Source: Sipunculus nudus
Taxonomy: Eukaryota > Annelida > Sipuncula > Golfingiida > Sipunculidae
DNA length: 64,000 nucleotides
Assembly (NCBI GenBank): GCA_026874595.1
Contig: CM049319.1
Location: 15,279,601-15,343,600, forward strand
Direction: 5' to 3'
Part shown: in pieces, positions 40,812 through 53,364 of the stretch
How positions within the stretch are numbered: the stretch's first letter is position 1
Layout of the letters: each line of letters begins with the position of its first letter
The notes under the pieces: generated by a model
What the model saw: only the letters and a program-made list of their open reading frames with translations
Databases searched by the model: none
Told to the model about the DNA's origin: nothing
Made by a program: the position numbers and the translations under genes

Positions 40812-43800
40812 ACTAGTCACTCTGCAGACTATAACACCATTCAACAATTTTGACAAAACCCCTCGGTACTTTCTTCATGAACTCAAATATATAGGTACCC
40901 ATGTACAACCTAAATAGTATAGAAACTAACTCTGCAAGAGGCAATCAAAGTATAACAATACACAGAAAGCAGTTCTTTCCCAACCTCAAGTGGGCAGGTT
41001 TCAATGTGCGTCACAATAGACTATTATTGCAAGGCCTGCAATATCTGGAGACAGTGAAACTCAAAGCTCTCAGCCCAGGAGAAACTAAAACTGAATATGT
41101 GCAAATTAAATGTCTGGCTGGTGTTGAAGAACTCATCTCATACTGATCTGTTATTCAGGACGAGGCCTTCTGAAAGATTTTTTACTGCTGTGCACAAACT
41201 GATCACATGAAGTTCTCTTGCAGTGTATTAAATATTTTCTAAGGGGATAGGTCTATGGCTAGTTGACAGTTGGTGGTATCTGTATTAAATGTGGATGAAA
41301 ATAACCATATGATACGAGTAATACTAGTATATTTTTATTATTAAGCCTCCTGGATTTCAGTTTATACATGCACAGGCCAAGGATTAATCCAGAAGTCATA
41401 ACCTGCTGTTTAAACATTTGACTATATCAGGTTTTATCAATATTTCACTTTTTTACTTTAATTTAAAGGACTGTTTCAACTGTTTTCCAATTAAGGCAAT
41501 AGGGCTATAAGGAGGCAGCAAAATTCAACCCCCCCCCCTTTGTCCCCCCCCCCCCCAAAAAAAAATATGGTCAAAGAGTTTTGTGCTTTCACACAGGCAA
41601 AGGATTTCTTGGTGGCACCTGGAAGTCAATGGGATGTAGGTGTTACAATAAAATGTAAATTATTGTGAGGAAGAAAGCAGCCACCTAGCCGTTTTACTTT
41701 CACAATGCTCCCTGTTCAGACACTGCAAAAACATTTTGAGCATGTTTAAATACTGGTTTGACCTGAAATAAAAAATATGAAATTACCCTCTGAGTCAGGC
41801 CTGAGTCATAAAAGGCAAATAAGAAAGACATTTCTAAATTTTAAGCTGAATGTAATAAAGATCATTTGATATTACCTGGCTAGGTGCTTTCTGATGAACA
41901 GGGAGACAATACTGCCAGTGTACTAAAATATCTGTGTTGTTTATCCAAGAATACAGATGTTGCTCATCACAGCATTAGTTTCACTGTTGCAGTACTGGCT
42001 TGCTACATAAGCACCATTACATGATGCACCATGAGGGTTTACACAAGCTGACATAATGGCTTACCAGCCCCAGCAGCACATTCTTAATAACCACAGAATC
42101 ATGAACAGGATCCCAGTGTCCCAGACAAAATTGACCAATCATGACTTAAATATAGCAAAATTGACCAATCACAGAGTCAGAATGCAACAAACCTCAAACC
42201 CACACACCAGCAATATAATTCTTAACTACTATCCTTACAGGCATCAGAAGCCTTTCATGTAGCTACAAACCATGTTTGTCCTAAGCATTTCTATCAGAAA
42301 ATGACTATTAGGCTGCTATCTTCTCCATGTTGTTATTACACTTTTAGGATCTTCATCTAAAACTTCAAAGGCTGAGCTCTTGGTGTAGTTTTTATAAAGC
42401 TTTATCATGGCAGCTGTTTACAGCGTGAACTGTCTGTCTGTTTGTTTGTGTGAACTATTAAAATAATAATTTTTAACGAGTAAACAATATGATGGTACTC
42501 TCTGGCCTCATGCAATCTGCTGGTAATGATTATACCAGCTGATCCCCATGACACCTGTTTCCATATGTTTCTAATTTAATAAACCTGGTACTCAGCATCA
42601 AAATAATGAAAATCATCAAATTTATTTATTCATGATTTAAATGGGCCTATTCACAAACCAGGGATGTGTAATACACATGAAATATAGTATTTTGTCCTTA
42701 AAATATCAGAGTATTTTGTTCTAAAACCATTTGCTTAATCCTTTGCAGAGATTGGAAATAAGCTTGCATCAGGTGCAATCAGTGGTACAAAACATGAGTA
42801 CATGCCATCTGGTGACAATGCCGTACAACTTCAATAACAAGATTTTCAAACCAGTATTTTTTTCTGTGTCTTTTTCTTTCATATTTCTTCTATATGTTTT
42901 TGAGGGGTCATGCATGGGCCAGACTGGACCACTGGTCACTAAGTCTTGTTACTGTTTAAAGAATCAAGCAGACTGTGTTTACTCACAACTAGAACCATAG
43001 CAACATATAACACTGGTGGACTGGATATAGTAAGCCCATGTGCCAGGATGGTTTTGCTGGGAAAACTTCTGTATTCAGTCAATTTGACAAAATTAACTAA
43101 AAATGTGAGATAATACATAAACAATTTTCTGTGATTACATACCTTTCAAGGAACAATAGAATAATGAATTGCATACAACAAAGAGAACTATATTGCTTGG
43201 TGTATTATGTCGATATAACATGTTAAAGTGTTTGTTGGAGAGACAGACAGTCAGGGGGGGGGGGGGGCGTCTGGGAAAAGTAAGCAAATGAGGTAACAAG
43301 AACAAGGCAAATATCCTACCTGAGAAAGTAATCTCAATTTCATGAATTAGCTGCCAACATGCAGTTTATGCAATACCAGAACATACTCCTCAAGTAATTC
43401 CAGTAAACTGTATGTTTCAAAAAAGAAATTGACAACTGCCCGGTGGCCCCGATAATATAGTGCACTCTGATGATGGAAGTGTCTGACTGCAAGTAAACTG
43501 TGGCCCTCAAGCCTAGCTAACCAAATACTATTATCCTCAAGCCTGATGTCTGGTACTGTATACTCACACAGTGTGCCACAATATGTATGGCATTTGCTCT
43601 CCAAGACAAACACACACCCACACAAGCCTGGCTAGCCACTCTGTAGTTTTCAAGGGAGACACCACCCACATTTAGGGCTTATCATGTTATCCTGACAAGA
43701 GGGCACTATGAGGAGCAAATAACTCTGCAAAGGCCTAACAGCAGGCCTATAGATGTGAAAATTATCCTAAAAAGAACTTTGAACTTTGCTGAAATCTGGA

Positions 43801-44725
43801 CCCAGACCACTGGTGTTGTGGGCACATATTTCCACACTACAACATTTGACCAACCAACCCATACCATACACCCCTTGGTTTTCATAATGGAGCACAACAG
43901 GAAATAACCATCTATCACAAGAAGTGAAATATCCTTCAACAAATCACTTTTGAAATGAGCACCTGTTTCCCCTCTCTAATCCCTAAACATGAACATTCCA
44001 TGAAGGTTGATGTAGCATAATAGTATAAAAGAGAGATGGCTGTTAAATCACTGATGATCCTTATGACCATATATCATTTGGATTTTAAAGAGCCTTCTTT
44101 AACACCAAATATGATAAACATTTCTGAATTCATGATTTTTATATACCAATATCATTCTGCCACAATATTTTTCTGTTGAAAACTTTTGAGAAATCCAGCT
44201 TATATTCAGCGACTCCTGATAATAATGTCCTGGTGGTAATCAGACTTTCAGTACAATCTGAAATGTAACCATGTGACAGAGTGACAATATGCAATCAAAA
44301 TGTGAGCCTCTAATTATAGACCCTGCATATTCCAGAGTTTTTAAATAATTAATGGTAAATGAAATAAAACATCTAAGAGTACATCTTGTGCATTCAAGCT
44401 ATACCTTTATTTCAGCTTTTTAAAATACTTAATAATGACAAAAATCCTTGGTTAATCTTTTTAACAAAGTTATTAAATGATGCCATATATCATTCCAATG
44501 TGTGTTGAAACAAACGACGTTCCATAATTTATAATTAATGCTGACCTAGAGTAATCTACCATTCACTCAGCAACACATACTGTGTGATAGCATTATGCAT
44601 AGTGACATTACTTATTTCAGTATGGATGCACAGCTTTCGAGACCTGTAAGTTTGCAGCCAGCCTTTGATCTGTCTACTGTATTCTGTAGAATTTGTGATA
44701 TCTGGATTACATTGGGACTTGAATA
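40812..44725. other. No gene seen
   Basis: This is AT-rich DNA with C/A-rich runs at 41530-41567 and a G run at about 43254-43267. The short open frames lack family motifs or convincing splice borders. It probably belongs to the first RUNDC1 intron. Confidence 0.45.
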
Positions 44726-44729
44726 TTAA

Positions 44730-45005
44730 ATTAATGAATTGCAGGTAATTCCTGTTCAGAAAAATTCATGTAACACATCTGTGATGGATGCATGAGCTTG
44801 TTTGTCTACAAGGTGTTACTAAACATGGTACATACACCAATGTTGACAAACAGAAAAAAAAACACTTAACCTAAGGTGGTTGGTTGTATATAAGGTCACT
44901 AGTTGCAAGATTCCCTTTGAAAATACATTTGTCTGACTTGCCACTGGGTGTCCAGTTGAATTTCTTTGTATTATTATGACAATAACACCCCCCCCCCCCC
45001 CCACA
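44730..45005 (+). repeat. Dispersed repeat family R4, copy 2
   Basis: GAATTGCAGGTAATTCCTGTT, CTACAAGGTGTTACTAAACA and TTGACAAACAGAAAAAAAAA match the copies at 39175 and 58720 in the same orientation. It ends in a poly-C run (44988-45002). Confidence 0.65.
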
Positions 45006-45919
45006 TTAAAAATTTGGTGGATGTTATCAAAACAAACAAGCTGTGTGCAGAGGAATCAGTGTTTTCTGACCTAGATTATTAAAAAGATTAAAGTGATTTT
45101 CTTTAGTTTATAGACCTCAGGTAACAGAGTAGCCCCCTTTATCTTTAAGATGTTGTATTATTGATTTACACCAATGCAACGACTCGAGTCTAAATTAGGG
45201 AACTCAAATAATCAGTTAATATTATTTTTTCTCTGGTGTCCTAGTAACTATTTCTTTCAACCTTACATTTAATGATGCATTCAGTTGCATATGTGTATTA
45301 AGAGAAATATGGGTGTGCATTTTATTCTTATTTATAATATAACCTGCACATTTGAACAAGTAAATATAATAATACAATTAAATTTAAAAGGTATTCAAGT
45401 CAAATAATTAAATAACAGGCACTGAATGAAGTTTACTTCATTAGATAGATACTTAAAACTCATTTAATAATGATTAACATATGCTTTTGTACATATGATA
45501 TACTAATATAAGAGTTCTAGTATTAAATATACCACAGACAGTATGTTAAATTTACAGTCATATTAATTATTATATTATAGGCTATAGCACAAATACAGCA
45601 TAAATCTATTCCACATTAATAACTTGAAACAGATCTCTATAACATATCGAAACAGTTGACCACACACGTTAAACAATATCTCTTTACGTATGCAATCAAC
45701 CATTAATTACATGTCTGTATTACAATACAAGTAGTACACACGAGCACGTACAATGTCATGTACCACCATGTCACAAATGTACTCAACCGCAAGCTTTCGC
45801 CGACTGCAACTGATGGAATTATATTTGGCCCACCCACTTCAAACTGCTCAGCTGTAAATGTTCTGGCGAAGTTAATGTTAAATATGACAGTTCACAGACG
45901 AAGTTTAACCGATACTTAC

Positions 45920-46000
45920 ATGTTGTATGTGGTATACCTGCAGTTTGGAGTTATATTCCGTTTAGACAGCTGCCATAACACACACACGCGTATGTATGTG
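45920..46000 (-). other. Putative RUNDC1 5' UTR exon with 4-codon uORF
   Basis: On the minus strand a strong donor GTAAGTATC occurs at 45919-45911. The sequence before it contains ATGGCAGCTGTCTAA (45976-45962), an upstream ORF of Met-Ala-Ala-Val. A second possible donor GTATAC follows CTGCAG at about 45940. Joining this exon to the acceptor at 30887 is inference from position and splice quality only. Confidence 0.35.
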
Positions 46001-46115
46001 GACACATATGGTAGCTTCGTGTAGTTGACATATACAAGCACCTGTGAGGCCCTTCTTGAACGTGATTGGCTGCTCGCACGAAGACGTCATGCATATATTA
46101 TATCTCCACGCAGTG
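46001..46115 (-). promoter_or_regulatory. Putative minus-strand promoter (CCAAT box, CRE-like site)
   Basis: Read on the minus strand, GCATGACGTCTTCG (CRE-like TGACGTC) is followed about 15 bp later by GAGCAGCCAATCACG (a good CCAAT box), 60-100 bp upstream of the predicted 5' UTR exon. TATAATATA lies just upstream of the CRE-like site. The area is CpG-richer than its flanks. No experimental support can be given. Confidence 0.4.
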
Positions 46116-46364
46116 TCGTCCAAGCTGTCAATGAAGGTGTAACAGAATACATCTATTTCCTAAAATTTCTCGGCAGATATCCTGAGCGAGAGAGGTGACG
46201 TTTCCATTGACATTCTCATATTGTGATACCATTAATTTTTACATTTTTTACATGGAGTCATTACTTTTCTATTTACAAAAGTATTACAAAAGTAATTGAA
46301 GCATGTTTAGAAGGCTTAGTTTAAATAACAAGAGTAATAAAAATGTATTCGGAATGTGTGTGAA

Positions 46365-46405
46365 AACAACTGACCCATGGGGCATGACACTTAGCTGACT
46401 CAATT
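46365..46405 (+). repeat. Solo 5' end of a P-type element
   Basis: ACTGACCCATGGGGCATGAC followed by ACTTAGCTGACT matches the P-family start (GGACCCATGGGTCAC...CTCAGCTGA) with several changes; nothing more of the element follows. Confidence 0.45.
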
Positions 46406-46486
46406 GTAGGCAATACTTATGTCCCTGCGTGTCATTCAAACGTCAATAGCACAAATATGTTTAACACCTAAAAAAATGTGTCCTCA

Positions 46487-46655
46487 TACCTGGACTGTCA
46501 CAGCAGCTCCCCCCGTCATTGCTGTCAAACACCTCGATTTTGTCTTTAATTCTAGTTGCACAATATAAATTTGTAGGCCTAAGTGTCACAAGACTGCTGC
46601 TTGTCAATCCTTTAATAATTATTTTCAGCCCGAAGTTATTGTATTGATGAGACAT
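46487..46655 (-). CDS. Candidate first exon of unknown protein or alternative RUNDC1 5' exon
   Basis: The minus-strand frame from 46655 or its upstream in-frame ATG encodes MSHQYNNFGLKIIIKGLTSS, then SLVTLRPTNLYCATRIKDKI and EVFDSNDGGSCCDSP, before a donor CAG|GTATGAGG. I do not recognise the protein. If spliced to 30886, the phase fits (GTC ACC ACT ATG GCT), giving an N-terminally extended RUNDC1; chance agreement is one in three. Confidence 0.25.
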
Positions 46656-46925
46656 ATTTATCATGTAGGCCTATATCTGATTAAATGGCCACAAATGGTC
46701 ATTCAAAGATGAATCATGAGATGGCGCCACCAGTTATTATCACCTGAATAAAGCTAGTCCTGATCAGTAAGCATACGTACTAGGTGAACCTATACGATTA
46801 TACTTATAAATAACGATTGCTGGCATTTGACGGTCTAAGAATACAGGTAACCGAGACGTTGAAGAAATGCATCAAATACAGGTCTCGACATTAATCTTCA
46901 GCAACCGATAAAACAATACATTAGC

Positions 46926-48617
46926 AACTAGAATACGGGTAGTCGACAAGCGACTACGTGTATCCGCCTAAATCAGAGTGGAACGGGTGAAGTGAGGCAT
47001 GGATTAAGTGGCAAGGGGAAATAGAGTGAAGTGTTGCATATTAGCATGGATGTCTGCAGCCAAATTGTGTATGAAGGTTGCCCCCCACCACAAAATCCAG
47101 AAAGCCGTCCCAGTTGTATACATATGCAAAATTTAAGGCAGATAAGTCAAACCACTACATGTATATGAGTGATTTTAGGCCGTGGCAGACAATCAGATGG
47201 ACGCTGAGCAAAAATGGTTGCAGGTGACGGCACCAGTTTTGCGTATGATAAGGAGCTATGTGAGAACTATACACATGCCAAACTTTGGCCCAATCGGTCA
47301 AACGGTTCCCAAGATATGAGCTTGGATGTCTGCTGCATAAACTAGAATGCAGGTGGCTCCACCTGTCATAAAATCAAGAGAGCTGTCGGGGATGTATAAA
47401 CCTGCAAAATTTTAGCCAGATATGTCAAACCACTGCCGAGATATGAGTGATTTTATCCCATGGCAGACAAACAGACAGGAGCTGTGCAAAAATGGCTGCA
47501 GGTGGCGCCACCAGTTTTGCGTATGTTATAAAGCTCTCCAAGGGCTACATTTGTGCAAAAAAAATTTCCTGATCGGTCAAACGGTTCCCGAGATATGAGC
47601 TTGGATGTCTGCAGCGTAAACGTGAATGTAGGTGGCGCCACCTGTCATAAAATCAGAAAAGCTATCCAGGATGTATACGCATGCCGAATTTCAGGTGAAT
47701 TAGTCAAGTCACTGCAGAGATATGAGTGATTTTAACACAAGGCAGACAAACAGATGGACACTGTGCAAACATGGTTGCAGGTGGCACCACCATTTTTTGT
47801 GTATGTTATAAAGCTCTCCAAGGGCTACATTTGTGCAAAAAAAATTTCCTGATCAGTCAAACGGTTCCCGAGATATGAGCTTGGATGTCTGCAGCGTAAA
47901 CGTGAATGTAGGTGGCGCCACCTGTCACAAAATCAGAAAAGCTATCCAGGATGTATACGCATGCCAAATTTCAGGTGAATTAGTCAAGTCACTGCAGAGA
48001 TATGAGTGATTTTAACCCAAGGCAGACGAAGAGATGGACACTGTGCAAACATGGTTGCAGGTGGCGCCACCATTTTTTGTGTATGTTATAAAGCTCTCCA
48101 AGGGCTACATTTGTGCAAAAAAAATTTCCTGATCGGTCAAACGGTTCCCGAGATATGAGCTTGGATGTCTGCAGCGTAGACGTGAATGTAGGTGGCGCCA
48201 CCTGTCACAAAATCAGAAAAGCTATCCAGGTTGTATACGCATGCCAAATTTCAGGTGAATTAGTCAAGTCACTGCAGAGATATGAGTGATTTTTTGTGTA
48301 TGTTATAAAGCTCTCCAAGGGCTACATTTGTGTAAAAAAAAAATTTTCCTGATCCGTCAAACGGTTCCCGAGATATGTTGGTTTATGTGTGGAAACAGAC
48401 GCACAAACGGACACAGAGCGCAGAGGAAAGGTCACAGGTCAAAACAAAATCGGAGCGCAGCAGTTCACATGTGACCCGAACATAATCCCGGGTTTCGTAA
48501 AATTCCGCCCAGCGGTTACGGAGGAGTTCTCCGGAAACCTACGCGGCGGCGGCGGCGGCGGCGGCGGCGTGCAGCTGAAAACATAGTATCCGCAAAACTC
48601 TGTTTTGGCGGATGCAA
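46926..48617 (-). mobile_element. 280-bp-tandem-repeat element T, right copy (inverted)
   Basis: This 1.69-kb copy is the reverse complement of 14774-16324, with the same ends (AACTAGAATAC..GGTAGTCGACAAGCGACTAC and CCGCAAAACTCTGTTTTGGC). Units repeat at exactly 280 bp (GGTGGCGCCA at 47631, 47911, 48191). A (GGC)n run lies at about 48544-48569. One unit near 48290 has lost about 90 bp. Confidence 0.88.
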
Positions 48618-48934
48618 TAAGCACACCAGGTTTGAGGAAACTAGATGAAACGAGAAACTGATGTAATTGTAATTAAATATGTAAATATAATTTGATGTAG
48701 TATAAATGTAATTTGTCAGTCTTGTAAATACAGGTAAAAAAACCCATAAAAATAAGGGTGGCGTCACAAGGCTTCTTGAACTGATAATATTAGTATTAGA
48801 AATATGCATTCTTATGAATGAAGGCCTGGGCCATGTGGGCGGTCTGAGATGATTCATGTGGGGTACTCCGCAACCCGTACTTTCATTCACATATTGAGCC
48901 AATAGATTCTGGTTCATTGGTACATAAATTTCAC

Positions 48935-49195
48935 AATAAGTGTTTGCATTCACTTATTCGGCCCATATTCCAAATCCTGCATATTTGACTGCACATTGTG
49001 AATATTCTTGGAAGTCCTTACTGGATCCGGATCATGAGCCGAATCCGCGCCAAAATCTAATCGTTCTTCCTTAGCCCATTCAGGTCCCATGAACATTTCA
49101 TGGAATTCCGTTAGTGATTGTCTGTGTTATGTTGTGAACAAACATACGCACAAACACAAGAACGCGAATTAACGCATACTCTCATGACGGAGGAT
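48935..49195 (+). repeat. Dispersed repeat family R3, copy 2
   Basis: CATTCACTTATTCGGCCCAT, CGCGCCAAAATCTAATCGTT, AACATTTCATGGAATTCCGT and TTATGTTGTGAACAAACATA match 63395-63690 in order, and 36425-36605 in reverse. Confidence 0.7.
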
Positions 49196-49539
49196 ATTAG
49201 ATGACACCAAAGCTTAAAAACTGACACAACTGCTGTTGTTTGACAGTTTCAAAATTACTTGTATATAAATGATTAGAAGTCTGAAAAATAACGCAATGCC
49301 ACTAGTCTTTAGCAACTGATGAAACTGTCCATAACCTATATATACAAAGCAAGATTCACGGCAATCAAGGCATTCACTTTTGAAAAACTGGTGTTTTATG
49401 TTTAGATTTTTCTGACACGAGAATCATATTTTTTTTGTGCGCAAACACGCCCCATAAATCAGAAAATATCAGCCGCCATGAACTTGTATCACGGTTTCAA
49501 GATTTTCCTTCATGCATGCATTAAAGTTAGAAGTTGGTA

Positions 49540-49630
49540 TAGGTCCAACGGTTACGATTTGTGCCTTCTTAGCGCATGGTCAGAGGACCAGACAGCTGTA
49601 GATCATTTGATTTACAGTCAGCCGAGTTAC
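49540..49630 (+). repeat. Old fragment of a P-type 3' end
   Basis: AGGTCCAACGGTTACGATTT followed by GTAGATCATTTGATTTACAG and TCAGCCGAGTTAC parallels the P-family tail (AGGTCC..GGTTTCAAAACG ... TAGCTCAGATGACTTATAGT CAGCTGAGCTAA), without the GGAC run. Confidence 0.4.
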
Positions 49631-50035
49631 AAACAGAGGGAGGTGGCGTCATTCTCCCGGGAAAAAAGCTGGGTGTGGAAGCTTGGGGATTAAAGCTGGT
49701 TTGTGGTGCACCTTTCCCGGAATAACTCATTACAATGTTTTTGTGGGTGGATGGATGCGGCTAAGTTAAGAAGAAATTACAAGAAATTCATGGAAAAATA
49801 ATAGTAGGCAGAACTGGTTAAAAACAAGATAATACACTGTAATATTAATAAGCACTCTTCCGTTTACCAGAAACTTCTATTTGCTGAAACAAAGGCTATA
49901 TTCTCAAATCGCTTTGATTAAAACCATTTGCCAAGGGCTGGGAATATAATACATATTTATAATCAAGGAAATTTGAGGTAGGGTGCTTCCTTACTCCCTA
50001 AAATAATTAAAAACTTGCGTTATATGACTTGTAGA

Positions 50036-50245
50036 ATAATATAATATAATATAATAAAATATAATGAACTAAACTATGATATAATATAATACAATATAAA
50101 ACAATATAATATTATGTAATATAGTATAATACCATATAAAACAATAAATATAATATGATATAATATAATAATATAATATAGTTTAATATAATATAATATA
50201 ATATAATATAATATAATATAATATAATATAATATAATATAATGTA
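50036..50245. repeat. (ATAAT)n pentanucleotide microsatellite
   Basis: ATATAATATAATATAAT repeats with interruptions; the purest block is 50178-50242. The long Ile/Tyr-rich minus-strand frame across it is a low-complexity artefact. Confidence 0.95.
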
Positions 50246-50925
50246 TACTAGTACTTAAATTAAATGTTATCATATAATACATTTTATAATATTTTAAATA
50301 AGATTTTATCAAAGAATGTAATATAAAGAATATAAAGAATGTCATGAAACAAATTGTAACAGAATGCAATTTAATGGAAAATAATTTTTACAGACTTTCA
50401 AATATGACAGAACTGATTACTTGAAAAAGGAGAATGTGATGGAGAGTAGCATTATTTGATGTTGGGGTTTGATAAACATTTACATATTTTATTTCTGTTT
50501 ATTTCATAATTTTTAAGTTTATTTCTGGTTTCAAAAATATCTGATCAAGGAGCATAAATATCTAAATTTTGCAACTTGGAAACTAGCCCATAAGAATGGA
50601 CTCTTCGATTGCTTTTTATTAGTGGTGCAATGGTTCCTGGAAAACAGTTGCGTTGCCGTGTGCGACTAATCGGAAACGTGTTCAGTTACATCCCAGATCT
50701 ATCAAAACTGTATATCAATAATTAATTCTTGTATATTGACCCTTTCGTTTACTGAAAATAATTACGCCCACAAATTTTAACCTAATTCGATAACTCTCAG
50801 TAAAACACTAACCACTAAACATTAGACATTGTTTGATTCCATGCTGAACATGTCGTAAATATATATACACCTCTTTCGGACTACAGGTCGTAGTCTATGC
50901 CTGCCTTTGGACCCAGCTATGGCTC

Positions 50926-51275
50926 TGTAGTATATACAGAGCCACATGCCACTGCCTTCATTTATCTAGCTGACGCACCACAAGCAAATTGTAGATTTTC
51001 CACTTGTTTTGACTACCTTTGACCCTGTGTGTTGGGTGCCTGTCTGAGTGAACAGGTGTGATTGTTTCAGCTATAGCGGTGTGCATGTTAACTGGCCCAC
51101 CCAGCTGAAATGTAATACACGCATCTCGAAGGATAAAGGGTGTCCTTCTGGTCCGGTCATTAGGAAAAAAAAGTACACAGAACAGGCGCATCGTCTACAA
51201 GTTGTCTGCGGTGCGTACGCTAGATAAATGAATACAATGGCCCGTGGCTCTGTATATACTACGGAGCTAAAATTG
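50926..51275. mobile_element. Foldback-type element with about 70-bp inverted arms
   Basis: The arm at 50926-50995 (GGCTCTGTAGTATATACAGA, CATTTATCTAGCTGACGCAC) is matched in reverse complement by 51199-51275. Each arm also contains its own hairpin, GGCTCTGTA/TACAGAGCC. The interior has no supported gene; the 134-codon minus-strand frame overlapping the right arm (51071-51475) is probably a by-product. Confidence 0.55.
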
Positions 51276-51849
51276 TGTCTATGCATGCCCTTCAGTAAAC
51301 ACTCGACTCGTCCACCCTCCCGCGCCTCACGTTTATTCCCTCGCATTATCTCGAGAACTTTTTTATATACTGCCCTGATTTTGTTGTCAGCCCAATGAGC
51401 TGTCGAATCTTGGGCCTCTACACTAAAGACGGTCTCCCTGTGGAAATTAATTAATGTGTTTTGGTATAACCCCACTGGTTAAGGTTATAAATCCGCATGG
51501 TAAACACTTAAAGACACTGCTGCCAAAATTCATTTTAGAAACGCTAATCCCATGGTTATTCACTCGGGGATTATCACTTTGAGATGTTTAAACTCTCGGC
51601 CAATATGTAGGATTTAGAGAATATATTTACGAATAGGATTTCAATTTATATTATTAAGAATTGAAAAGGAAAAGCAACGCTTAGGATTGGTCCTGCCACC
51701 TTGCGGCAAATTATGTAACTACATCACGGTTCTTTGGCCGACTTTTGTCATCGAATGGCCGAAACAATCGCGACGATTCGCGTGTGGCATCTTGGCAGTG
51801 GCTTAGGGACCCAATACACAAATGCTGCCTCTGTGATTTCGGCAGAAGG

Positions 51850-52240
51850 TGTGATACATCAGGCCTACCTACCACTCCTCATATCTATATTTGGATTGAC
51901 CCATTAATAGGCCACCCCTATTGAAAATAGGCTAGCCTACTAGCACACTACCACTCTCTCTCCATCTCTCTTGTGCTTGAATGATCCACACGTGGGCCCA
52001 GTAGCCCACGTCTGGTCGGCACTTGGTTAAGTTATTTTGACGTGTCAAGGAGCTTAACGTTTATCGACATAGGTAGAAGTTCAGTAGCCTGCCTAGATTG
52101 TTCTAGCTTCCCTGTTTATCACGTTTAACTTTTAGACTGGCAGCATATGTTTCGGACAGACCTTTCGACCATTTGGTAATTTTAAACGTAAATTCCTGAG
52201 TTGTTTTCTATTATCTGTGGGAAAGATCCTACATTGGCGA
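51850..52240 (+). repeat. Local duplication D, copy 1 (empty site)
   Basis: It shares CATCAGGCCTACC, TCTCTTGTGCTTGAATGATC, GTCGGCACTTGGTTAAGT, CCCTGTTTATCACGTTTA, TTAGACTGGCAG and TTTCTATTATCTGTGGG with copy 2 at 53365-54140. It is uninterrupted at the site where copy 2 holds a 483-bp insertion (here CTTAACGTTTATCGACATAG). Confidence 0.85.
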
Positions 52241-52383
52241 GCCCGTGTCAGCATGCAAATCTAATTATTTTCAAGTAGTGATACGAATCTATATTTCGGT
52301 ACATAAATTACCTTTGCAATATTTTTTTTTCTTCGAAATTGTAAATAGGTATAGGTAGGTAGATAATATTAGGAAGAGCGAAG

Positions 52384-52433
52384 ATGAAGAAGACCGCCAA
52401 ATCCAGAAATAACAGATTCTTGGAAATACTAAG
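52384..52433 (+). CDS. Candidate start exon, unknown protein (weak)
   Basis: ATGAAGAAGACCGCCAAATC opens MKKTAKSRNNRFLEILR and is followed by a good donor AAG|GTATGTG. I recognise no family and could not find a following exon with confidence. It may be chance. Confidence 0.15.
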
Positions 52434-53364
52434 GTATGTGAATTTCTTTCTTTTTTTTAGTTAAATTTCTGAAACGGCCCTGAGAGGCTTGAAATATGGA
52501 ACTGCTGTAGATTAATGGCATGCGAAAGGACCCAAAGCGAGACTAAAGAAACTGTAGCCACTAGCTGCCTGCCGCGACTGTTCAAGTATTTCCAATTGCG
52601 CTCCCAGGAGGACTGGCAGTATTTTCTTTTCTTAAGTAGACTGTTTATTCAGTCTTTCAGGTATTGTAAACTTAAATATAAATTGTGATACAATTTGTGT
52701 GGAATAGATATACTGCTGCTTTGTTTTTATTTGTTGCAAGAGAAAGACATGTTCTGCCTCCTGCCCATGTCAGTATGTTTAGCACAGCCACCGCACGGGG
52801 GATACAGTTGATGTTGCCGGGCCATCAGCAGTGCACAAAACATATATATTTTAATAAATATAACAGTTAATAAATAGAAACCTGCACATGAACTTGCCAC
52901 CTTGTGCTGATTTATAAGGAAAAGACATTTTAAACTCAACAGCTCAGGGTCACAAGCACAGTGATTTATGAGTAACGCTGAGACAGGGCAGCCAATTTGG
53001 AATTTTTATGTGTTTACTGGTGCATGAATTGCCGTTGTATGTTGTTATCACGTTATGAATATCTGATATAATATATTTATTTGAATAAACATGCCACCAT
53101 AGCAAATTTGTTGGAGTGGGGGGGGGGGGGCATATTAAGATATTACAGTGATATAAAGTAAATACAGCCAGATCTTGTCAGGCCCAAAGTTATGAGCTCC
53201 AAGTGTTTCTTGAAAAATCTGTCCCCAGGTTTTTTTTTTGTACTTGGATTCTGTAAGGTGCGTCTGTTGAAAATTTGCTTTTACCTTTGTACGGCCAAGA
53301 TGTCTCCTTCATATAACAATAAAAAAAAACTGTGTTTTTTTATATAAGGGTGGAAGGGAGTGTA

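Noticed and set aside
45758-46024. 88-codon plus-strand frame near the putative promoter
   Set aside because: No recognisable domain, and the strand signals here (CCAAT, donor) all point to minus-strand transcription.
51071-51475. 134-codon minus-strand open frame, the third longest in the window
   Set aside because: No family motif or conserved splice context; it overlaps an arm of an inverted-repeat element.
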